Assembly: GCA_949358305.1 (NCBI GenBank)
Contig: OX442321.1
Span: 3,187,605-3,251,604, forward strand
DNA length: 64,000 bases
Direction of reading: 5' to 3'
Source: Strigamia acuminata
Taxonomy: Eukaryota; Arthropoda; Chilopoda; Geophilomorpha; Linotaeniidae
Notes under the pieces: model-generated
Told to the model about the DNA's origin: nothing
Databases searched by the model: none
What the model saw: the letters and a program-made list of their open reading frames with translations, nothing else
Program-made: the position numbers and the translations under genes
Shown here: one piece after another, positions 45,818-56,400 of the stretch
Numbering within the stretch: position 1 is the first letter of the stretch
How the letters are laid out: each line of letters begins with the position of its first letter

Positions 45818-46344
45818 AGGCCTGTGCGATATTGGGATATATCGCACTGCAATATTGGAATTTGAGTATTGCATACTTGTATCGAAATGAGCTATTGCAA
45901 GTGATATATCACGATAATAACGTTAAATTACTAGTCAAATCCATATATCCTCATACTCCTGTGAAAGTGATGGAAATAAAATATTTGGATTGACCTCAAA
46001 TTAAATCTAGTTTTAATTAAACCTTGTAGTTTTAAACAGTTAAATAGTTACATCTGAATTTATAATTATGCAACACCTAAAAATTACATTTTTGCCATAA
46101 CAAAATTTAAAAAAAATTTCTTTTTAACGAAAACTTCTTAAAATCTTGTAAAAACACATGTTATAATCAAACAGTATAAAGAATTTTATTGTTGGGAAGA
46201 ATGTTTGGCTGTAACACAAAATTTGTGGGTGGATTTATAATTATGAAACGCACCTTATATCGCTTTTGCGATTTATCGCAGCCAAGTAAATATGGTTTTC
46301 ACATCGCGCTCATATTCACTTTCAAAAATAATCGCACAAGCCTA
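45818..46344. mobile_element. hAT-like nonautonomous element, 527 bp
   Basis: Termini TAGGCCTGTGCGAT and (inverted) ATCGCACAAGCCTA are bordered by an exact 8-bp duplication GTTATTTG at 45810-45817 and 46345-46352. The interior has internal tatcg/cgata motifs and no transposase frame. The 8-bp duplication fits hAT. Confidence 0.9.
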
Positions 46345-46352
46345 GTTATTTG

Positions 46353-47690
46353 TATAGTTTCAAACTAAAAGTGAATAAAGATGAACCACACCTGAAGAAC
46401 ATTTGATAAATATTTTATTATATAGTATACTGAATATTACCAATAACAAAAACTAAAATCAAAGAAGGAAAAAAAATAAAAATAAAAATAACATAAATTA
46501 CCAAGACCAACAATCCAGAATAAACTCTGACCAAACTTAACATTCATCCTAAAACAAAACAAATAAAAAGCAGAAAACAATTTGTATTGTAATGACTCCA
46601 CTGCAAAACACAATTTCCTAATCCCTTGCATCATCATTCCCAAACACTCAACAATCCAATCTCCCAGTAAACACACAACTCCCAATCTCCACATCATTAC
46701 AACATACAAATAATCAATATCCATATTAATAATTGATCAATAAATAAATAAATTACATTTGTACACGAGGAAAATAAACCAATTTCAACATTACTTCTAA
46801 AGAAAGGCAATAAAAGAGTTCAAAAAGGAGCAAAAAAAAAATTAAAAGGAAAAATGTAAAACACACCCAACATTCACCACAAAAGAAAACTGTCACCCAA
46901 CAAGTTAAAACACAAAACTCTCACAAGAGGAATCCACATTCATGGACAAAATTTTCCCATCACCAACTTTGGTTTATTCAATTTTAAATTTACCGTAAAT
47001 CGTCTGACAGAACACGGATGTTGTATTTGCAGAATCCAATTTTCTCCTGCACATTATAACTGTTACGAATATGTCACGCCAAATAAATAACAGTAGCTGC
47101 ATTCAAAAATTAAAATAACAATTTTAGTTTAAGTGTATTTTAAGTTTTAACATGGGTTTAAACAGGAAATGATGTCATTTTTGGTTTAAAATAGAAGAAC
47201 AAAAAATTTTAGTTTTTGAATGCAGATAATGTCGAAAGACTATTTCATGTTGCTTTCGATGGTGAAATTGCAAAGGCGTTCTCCAGACTGCTCTTGCAGA
47301 AGACAATGCATGTTCTGGCCACATGTTTACTGGAGACCGCATGTTTACTGTGTATTGTTGACGAACGATGAGTTATAACATGAACCAAGGGTAACATGGA
47401 CACGTAACCACATGTTCGGAGCGTTTTGCCACCAATGGCGCCATGTAATATATAGCCGCACTGTATTCTGGGATGACAACAGGTAACAAACATGCTTAGT
47501 TAGTAAGCAATTTGTCATCCAATCAGCGCACAGAACGAATCAATAGGAAACAACACACTGATACGTGTCCATGTTATCCTTAGTTTATGGTTATAACGAT
47601 TTTATTTCTTTGTACTAACAATAAGAGTTAGATCATACAGTGTTGCTACAATATTTGCAACTAACACCTAAACATTGAACTATTATATCA
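46353..47690. other. No gene seen
   Basis: AT-rich. Minus-strand frames at 46437-46724 and 47245-47493 show no domain or splice support. Confidence 0.45.
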
Positions 47691-47694
47691 CTAC

Positions 47695-48385
47695 ATACTG
47701 GAGACCGCATGTTTACTGGAGACCATAAATATATTGGAGACCATAAATGTACTGGTGATTGTAAATGTACTGGAAGTTGTAAATATACTGGAAATTGTAA
47801 ATGTATTGGAGGTTGTAAATGTACTGGAGATTGTAAATACACTGGAGACTGTAAACATACTGGAGACCGTAAATAATTGGAGCCGATAAATGTACTGGCG
47901 ATTGTAAATGTACTGGAGATTGTAAATACACTGGAGACTGTAAACATACTGGAGACCATAAATAATTGGAGCCGATAAATGTACTGGCAATTGTAAATGC
48001 ATTGGTGATTGTAAATGTACTGGTGATTGTAAATGCACTGGAGACTGTAATTATACCGGAGCCCGTAAATATACTAAAGACCGTAAACATACTGGAGACC
48101 GTAAAGATACTGGAGACCGTAAAGATACTGAAGACTGTAAACATACTGGAGACCGTAAACATACTGGAGACCGTAAACATACTGGAGACTGTAAACATAC
48201 TGGAGACTGTAAACATACTGGAAACCGTATATATATTAGAGATTGTAAGCATACTGGAGACAGTAAATATATCAGAAACCGTAAACATACTGAAGACCAT
48301 AAATGTGCTAAAGACCATGCATATACTGGAGGCCACGCGTGTACTGGAAACTTTGCATCAACTGGAGACCGCACGAGTACTGGAA
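47695..48385. repeat. 18-bp minisatellite (catactggagaccgtaaa)
   Basis: About 38 units of 18 bp with variants (gactg, gattg, aatgt). A higher-order block (about 47820-47905 and 47905-47990) is duplicated. The period of six codons leaves frames open on both strands (up to 259 codons, VNILET on plus and SSMFTV on minus). I treat them as artefacts. Two stray units occur at 47325-47350. Confidence 0.9.
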
Positions 48386-49073
48386 AGCCGTGCTTCGTCA
48401 AAAGATTTACGGTATTACTTATCTCAACAAATTATTTTTTTGCTTGGAAAAAAAGTGTTACAAACCTTACAAATCACTAGCCACAATGTCCGAAATCATG
48501 TTAAATATTTTACTTTGTGCCACTTTGTTGCGCGACGACCCGAAAGCGTTGAGTGCATTTTCTTGGGGCCGCGGTGTAACAGTTTTCACTTTATTTTGTA
48601 CAGGCTGGTGTTCCCTCATCTCAATCTTGTCCATTTTCATCCATTCATCTTCGCGGATAGTTTGGTAGGTGGGCGACTTGGTGATGTCATATATTCGTAC
48701 CGGATTATGGACGCTTCGCGGTTTTTAATAAAGACAAATCAATGAAAAAACTACAGTCAGGTGAGTTGTGCACTTGCAACACCAGAGGGAAAACTCCCCA
48801 ATTCACTTCATCTAGAGCTAATTTCATTTCGCCAGCGAGTGTGGGATCACGTGACAACAGATCGATTAGCCAATTCTTGCAGTGCTGAGTGAGTTTTATA
48901 TCACGAATTGGGATCGATTTCCCGATTCATAATACAAGATTCAAAGTGGGTTGTTTACCTACACTCGCTCGCTGAAGAATTTAACCGGTAAACCCATATG
49001 CTTCAAAATGCTTCTCACTTAATGCGTCAATAATGCATTTCATAATACGATTGAAAAGATGCATTTTGAAATA
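48386..49073. other. Weak ORF region
   Basis: An ATG at 48486 opens MSEIMLNILLCATLL, signal-like, with possible donor at g|gtgtaa (about 48570) and acceptor tacag near 48602; AATAAA follows at 48727. Frames after the splice are short and unconvincing, so no gene is called. Confidence 0.3.
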
Positions 49074-49613
49074 CCGTAGTTTATCGATTAGAGCCGCATT
49101 CCGGTAAAATGTGCCGTTCTGGTATAAGGCATTACGGATTTATGGACAATTTTCAGGTCAATTAGTTAAAGCGCCGTTTCGATTTTTGAAAGTTCTCAAC
49201 TAATTTTATAGAGGACGCTAGTTATGAACATTGAAAAAAAAAATATTTTTTACCAACTAGTGGTTGGTTTAAACACTACTGGTAAATGCAAAAAGCTGTT
49301 AACTGAAGCGCGCTTTCTCAGGCAGTAAAGCCAGCAAAATAGTTTTGCTGGAGTTTTAAGGGGTCAGAAAATTTGCATTTAGCATAATTAATTAAATAAA
49401 TGAACAATGACTTAAAATTTCATCCGAATTAAGGTTCAGTACGATAGGAAAAAATTTTCCTATTCAAGAAAGAGCTTGTCCATAAATCCGTATAGTCTTA
49501 TGCCTCCAAGGATTAAATACGAAAACAATACCGTACTTTTGCAAAAATACGCTATTCTTGGTGTCTCAGCTGCGGCTACTATTTGAGAGCGACTCTTAAT
49601 CGGTAAAATACGG
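49074..49613. mobile_element. TA-flanked TIR element (CCGTA..TTA ends)
   Basis: Left ccgtagtttatcgattagag and right ctcttaatcggtaaaatacgg are imperfect inverted copies with TA at each border (49072-49073 and 49614-49615). A related fragment occurs at 4840-5090. No coding sequence. Confidence 0.65.
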
Positions 49614-49615
49614 TA

Positions 49616-50764
49616 ATTCCAATGTATTTTCGAACCATATGGGGAACAATGCCATCTTTGATTCAAGTCTATACAAAACTGGTGGATTGTTAGACTGAAT
49701 TAACCTTCTCCCTTAATTCAGGCTCAAGTTGAATTATGACTTAGTGGTTAAGAAAAATCTGCTTAAATGTTTTAAAAGTTTCACATTCTGCTTAAAGGCT
49801 CGTTTACATTGTTGCGAAATTTAGCACGCAAAATGGCAGCGCCCAAAAATTCACATGAAAAAATTAGCTTCTCATGTTCTCAATGAAGAAAGAGAAGTGA
49901 CGAAGTGAAGTCTCGTTTCACTTGTCCGACGTGGTGCTGCCATTTTGAATCAATTGTGAAGCTGGTGACGACATACGCTATCTCGTCTGTCATTGGCCAA
50001 CGCGTGCAAACTTTCCAAGCGAAGCGAAAAAGTAGACTTCAAGTCTACTCTGAAATTTCGCGTGCGAAGGGTTGCCACACGAACTTACGATAATCACTTT
50101 AACCCGGCATTAGTCCTCGATAACGCAGTGATTATAATTATTGGAACAATAACTTCAGCGCCTTCATCGTGTCATTTACGAAACCTCTTATTTATCTCAC
50201 CAATTTTTATTCATTTAAGCAAACTTTTAAATACATTTAATTAATTTTAACGCCACTAGTGTTAATATTGCTTAGTTAGACGCTTCGTTAAGTACGTGTG
50301 AACTAACCTTTAAAGCTTTATTTTCATTCAATTAAACCTAAATTGGAATGAGGTAGCAAAAGCCATTCAGGTGCCTCATCCATCAAGCCAAACTGCAGTC
50401 GATAGGCATTGAGCAGTTTGCTCGACAGCAAGAGTGGCGCTCAATATTTTATGTCACAGATTACTAATCAGGATAACGGAGTACACAGTAACATGCACGG
50501 CTATTCAGTAACAAATTGCAACAAAGAAGCGGAAGCAGTCGAACAATCAGGATTGACAGACAAGGGCACACACACACACACGCACACACTAACTACAGTC
50601 TGCACCTCTACAATCTTAATGCCAATTTCTAATTACAATTCATTACTACACTAAATGCTTTAATAGAACACCCGCGCTCTATTGACAGAAACTAAATTCC
50701 CCCTGCGTACGCAATGATTAGGCGGTAATTAAAATAGATTTCAATCTAAAAAAGTCCTTTCTTG
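49616..50764. other. No gene seen
   Basis: No supported exon. A (CA)n-type microsatellite lies at 50568-50590. Confidence 0.45.
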
Positions 50765-51290
50765 CAAATAAAAAGTGCATTTTGCACCTTAAGAGTGAAT
50801 TTTGCACATTAAGGGTGAATTTTGCACATTAAGGGTGCATTTTACACCTTAAGGGTGCATTTTGCACCTCAGGGGTGCATTTTGTGCCTTTAAAAGTACA
50901 TTTTGCGCCTTAAAGTTGCATTTTGTGCCTTTAAAAGTACATTTTGCGCCTTAATAAGTGCATTTTGTACACTAAAAGTGGATTTTGCACCTTAATATGT
51001 GCATTTTGCACCTTAATATGTGCATTTTGCACCTTAATATGTGCATTTTGCACCTTAATATGTGTATTTTGCACCTTAATATGTGCATTTTGCATTTTAT
51101 TATGTGCTTTTTGCACCTTAATATGTGCATTTTGCACCTTAATATGTGTATTTTTCACCTTAATATGTGCATTTTGCATTTTATTTTGTGCTTTTTGCAC
51201 CTTAATATAAGCATTTTGCACTTGTAGGTACGTTTTGCACATGAAAAGTCTATACTTCGCCTTAAAAAGTGCATTTTGCACCTTCAAAAG
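50765..51290. repeat. 21-bp minisatellite (gtgcattttgcaccttaata)
   Basis: About 25 units. The central ten (50995-51200) are near identical, with degenerate ones outside. Each unit has an internal gtgcattttgcac palindrome. Open frames on both strands (CILHLNM, AHIKVQN) are due to the seven-codon period. Confidence 0.9.
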
Positions 51291-52470
51291 TCATTTTTGG
51301 CCTTTTTTGGACTTGGAAAATACACTTTTATGGTATGGTATTTTAGAAACTTTATTTTTATTAAGTGTTATGATAGACGAAGGGAAACGGCACCTGGGTT
51401 AACATGCACACACAAAGCAAATAATCGCTGTTTCATTGCACATCTGTGCCGAATGGAATGTGCAATTACAAGTCAGAACTTCCAGATTCAGGAATTAGAA
51501 TGTCGACTCATTCAATTTCAATAAAAAATAAATCCATTTCCACACGCCTTATTGGAAGCAAAGTGCATTATTGGAGACAAACACACCTGTCACAATCCAA
51601 AACAAGCCCCCAAAACACCTGACGAAAACAGAAGACTTGAATCTCATTTTGTTCCAAGATGGCATCGATAAATGAACCTCCGAGGTTAAATTCCTGCCCG
51701 ATATTCCCTAACATGAAAATGGGTATTAGAGAGCACAGGGTGCGTTCAAGATCAATTAGCGTTTCTGCAACTATTGAAGATATCCTCAAGGGCGGATTGG
51801 CCAGTTAAGGGGCTTTAAAGATCGATTAATGACATTAATGGCGCCAAAATCTAACAAAAACAGAACAAATAGTTTTTCAACCAAAGCAATCATCGTCAGT
51901 GGTGTAATAAATAATATACAGGGTGTTCTAAAAGTCTGGTCCCCTCCAAATATTTGCATCTAGGCCAACTTTGATGAAGCGATCGTATAGGAAGTTGGGT
52001 GAGAACAATCCAATGATGTCATCAAATTTGACCTTGAAGGCCATTTTCAAGGTCATTCACTTGCTAACTTCTAAACCAATCACGTTAGAGTAAAAAAGTC
52101 AATTACAAAGTTGTAGAGCACCATCAAATTAGTACTATCCAATTTATCTTAGTATATTGTAAAATATATTTTTGAACCATATGGTTATATCTACAAGATG
52201 GGCTGGGTATTAGTATGGGCTGATATTTCTCGCCAATCCGCCGCTGTCTACACTATCAACTAGATAGATTTAAAAAGGCCATTTTAAAGACGTTTGTCAA
52301 TAAATTAAATATGAAACATTAGTCATCTCTCAAAACTATTATTATATCATGCCTCTTCTAATTCTACATTTTTAAGCAGTTATAAATTCCTACTCAACTA
52401 GTGAATTCCAGAAAACTAAATATTGGTTGAAAAAATGAAAAGCAGATCAAAATGAAAACGATTCATTAAT
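51291..52470. other. Mostly non-coding; one weak minus exon candidate
   Basis: A minus-strand block 51710-51620 (acceptor tgttag, frame GISGRNLTSEVHLSM, donor gtcag|gtgttt) has the right phase to follow the Zasp exon ending at 53497, but support is weak. Positions 51918-52080 hold a cagggtgttctaaaagtctg repeat related to 39725 and 34480. Confidence 0.3.
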
Positions 52471-52667
52471 GCTGCGGACACACTAGGCGCGATGCGATTC
52501 GCGCCACCTCGCAAAGCAATTTTGACGTCATCGAAAATGACGTCAGATCACACCTGATTGGCTGCGATCAAAATCGCAGATCAAAAAGTACTTGCACCAA
52601 GTCATTTTTGATGGCGTCAAAATCGCTTAGCGACACAATTCACCCCGCATCGCTCTTAGTGTGTCTC

Positions 52668-53073
52668 TTATGCTGGGCGCACACATACCGCGATTTTGCG
52701 TCGCGTCGCAATTTCGCAAGCGAAATCGCCCTATGAATCGCGTGCACTGCTACACACATGTAGCTATTTCAGCTCGGCAAATTCAATCTTATGACGTCAT
52801 TCCTGATCCGAAAAACCTGCCCGCCATTTCGGTTGAGAATGTTGATGAAATGACGTCATTTCACACAGCTCATCGATTGGTTGCGACACGAATCGCGAGC
52901 GAAATAGTACTTGGGACAAGTAAATCTACTTTGCGAAATAGTACTTGGGACAAGTACTATTTCGCAAAGTAGATTTCCAACCGGCGCGAAGGAAATGACG
53001 TCATGTGCGCATGCGCAATGGCATCGCGTTCGCGACGCGACGCAAAATCGCGGTATGTGTGCGCCCAGCATAA
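52668..53073. mobile_element. MULE-like element with 9-bp duplication
   Basis: More than 40 bp of perfect terminal repeat (ttatgctgggcgcacacata...) flanked by gtgtgtctc at 52659-52667 and 53074-53082. It sits in the right end of an older TIR element (about 52476-52665, gacacacta ends). An internal tacttgggacaagta block at 52900-52975 is itself repeated and inverted. Confidence 0.8.
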
Positions 53074-53496
53074 GTGTGTCTCTTGGTAAGTAAACAGTAC
53101 CAGCATTCAAAAAGTCTTTTAGTCCAGTTTATCCTCTTTAACACAGCCTTTAGAAAAACAAAAGTTGTTTCAAAGCTGTTTAACCCTTTTGCACCTTGCG
53201 CCGATACTTTCTGCTCGCACACATATACAGACGTTGATGGATAGTTGCGGGAGTTAATTGCAATTAATTTAGAAACGTCTAAATGACTTTTTGAATGCAG
53301 CAATTATAGTGATAAATTCCCAAAACACAATAAAACCACAATAAAAATCTGTTAAAGTTCTCATTCCCTTCCAAAATTAATTCTTTTTAAACAACAACAA
53401 AAGAAAAGAAGAAACAAAATGGTCAATTTAGTGTAGCAGCCATTATCTGAATTAATTGCAGAAGTTGTCATGTCAACAAAATCTTACTGACCTTAC

Positions 53497-56400
53497 TTCG
53501 TTGGCATAATCCAAAATGGCCGCTTTAACCACTTTACCCATGGCTTCCCTAAATCACAAAGATGGCCTCTCAATCCGCCATCATTAAAAACAAACAACAA
53601 AAACTTAATCCTAAGCTTAATCTCTCCGAATAAAAATTGATTTTTTTAATCCAGCGCACCGTTCGCCCTTTAACCCCCACAAGAAAAGCCGAACTGAAAA
53701 ACTACTTACGGAGTCACGCGGATTCCCGTCTGTCCCGCAATGGACGCGGCCACGTTCTGCGCCGAATACATGTCGATCGGCGAATTATACTGCCGATGCA
53801 CAATCACCGGCATCGATCCCGAGTCCGGGGTCTCCGAACGACCCCTCGGACTCCCTATGCCAGAACTATTCGAATACGCCGCACTCGTCACGCTCTCCTG
53901 AAGCTAAAAACAACAGGTTTCGATTCAGACGGGAGAAATCGAAACTTATAAAAACAGGTTTCGATTTAGATGGTAGAAATCGAAACTTATAAAAACAGGT
54001 TTCAATTTAGATGGTAGAAATCGAAACTTATAAAATCAACAAGTTTCGATTTAAACGGGGGAAATCAAAACTTATAAAACAGGTTTCAATTTAGATGGTA
54101 AAAATAGAAACTTATAAAAACAACAGGTTTCGATTTAGATGGGAGAAATCGAAACTTATTCAAACAACAGGTTTCGATTTAGACGCGAAAAATCGAAACT
54201 TATAAAGCCAACAGGTTTCGATTTAGACGGGAGAAATCGAAACTTATCTTAAAAACGCATTACCCGGGCTCTCATGAGCGTCTCATTTGCATGTTGTAGG
54301 ACGGGATGGTGCTTAATGGTTGTTTGAGGAGCTGCTCGCACAAATGGGTCGTTTACGTGTCTGAGATAAGAACCCACGGGCGTGTCGTGTTTCACTTTAA
54401 CACTTGGCTGAATCAGCACGGGAGTGCGATGAGGCTGCAATTTCAACGGCGTTATGAGCTAAGCGGCTACAATCAAATTACAGTACGACTACGTAATGGT
54501 GTTTACTACAGCCACCTGACTCGTAATGGCGATTCTCTCCCTTTCGATTTCGTAGGTGTCGTCGTCTTGAGACGACGGCGCGTTCGGTGGCGGCGGAGGG
54601 ATGTAGCGGTGTGGAGGAGCGCCGTAAGAGAAATCTGTTCTCGGTAATCCATGATGTGCGTTTGCAGCTAATGTTGCTAGAGGACGCGGCCCGTAGATGT
54701 CGGGGCTTTGCGGCGTGTATTGGCTTCTGCAAAGATTAAAATTGATCGGTTATCGGGCACTCCGACAAAACATCCTTTCTAAAAAATCTCTGTTGCCGAC
54801 GCTAGTTTACATTTCCGCCAAAAAGGACTGTCCTCTTAGGACGTACAACCCCTGGCAGAAAGTATGCGATACTTTTTCTGTCTCAAAAAATCAATAGAAA
54901 AAGTTCCTGTACAAAATTGGTGTTAAAGAATTAGATGGAATCAATAAAGGGCTAAAAAATAACAACATTTAATCTAACTTTTGGCTATTTACAAAAAAAA
55001 AAAATTCTGAGCTTAGAAATTCCATGTTTTCTTAACATCGGGTTGGAAAAAAGTATCAGATTGCTACAAGCAGTGAAAATAAGTATGCGATGGTTGTTAC
55101 GTCGCTTCCGTCACTCATTCGGTTTGGAACAGCTACTGCGCCAAAAAAGTTACACTTCAGAAATTCATTTATGCCCCTAACAAATCTATTCATGTGACTA
55201 ACCAACCATTCTCAGAACAATTTTGGCACACTTCACATTAAGAATGTAAAACACACACTTTTGATTGTCAAGCTGGCAATCACTGCAGCAAAGCAAACAT
55301 TTTAAGTGACAAATTTCTATCTATTTTCTTCAAAGAAAAAAAAATACCAACCAGTTAATTAAAACTAAAAATAATTTTCTAAAAACATCATATTTTATAA
55401 TTTTATATTGTTACTTCCAGAGTCTGAATTTTCAGATTGTTGTTCAAAACCCTTTATTTCATTGTGACCCACTCAACAATGTAACAACACATGGAACCTT
55501 AAGCCACTTTCAAATTTCAACACTCCAGATGACACCTGTCCCAATAATTAATTAAGAAAAGCAAAGTCACTGACCTGTTGACAACCAACTGTAAATGATT
55601 GCCCGCATTTTTAATCAAATTCTGCGCCTCCTGGTGACTTAACTTGCTGGCTTCTCTGTTCCCAATTCGCAAAATCACATCACCACGTCTTATTTCTCCT
55701 TCTGAAGGCGTTCCCAGAGTGACCTGCAAACATAAAAGGCCAAATAAACACTTTCCAAACTCATTCTTTCACTCAATCCTTTTCAAAGGAATAAATAAAC
55801 TTGGACAAACATGTCCTGGAACCCACATCAAAGTCACAATTAACTCGGTAAACAAATCTAATCTTTTAAATGATGCATTTGGAGCTAAGTTTGGCATTAA
55901 AGCGCATTGAAATCAAACAACTGGGCGCACATCCAGCGAGAGGTTTCCTATTTCAAGGTGCCCTTGGACCACCAAAAACATCACCTCTTCCTCTTTAATT
56001 AAAGGCTGCAACCTTGGTGCGCGTTTCTACACACCGAAGGAACCTTATATCGCTAATGCTAACGCTAATAATAGAGAGTTTGCGGGATGCACTTGTCCCT
56101 TACAGTTAAAGACTATACGGTATAAAAATAGTGTAAGGGAAAATAATAAATTAAGTTTTTGCGGGCTGCACTTTTCCCTTATCACTACACGATTTCCGCC
56201 AACTACTGACAGTTAGTAATTTTGGGCCTAAAAATTCAATTTAGGGGCATAAATGTGCAAATTTCTGCATAAAATTCCATTTTTATGCCTATAAAGTATG
56301 GTTTTGGGCCTAAAATTCAATTTTGGGCCTCACTTATCATTCAATCTACGTACCTATGACTGTGATGTGTTTGATCGGGACAACAAAATAATCGCATTTG

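Noticed and set aside
47713-48745. Overlapping long ORFs on both strands
   Set aside because: 18-bp minisatellite artefact; peptides are simple repeats.
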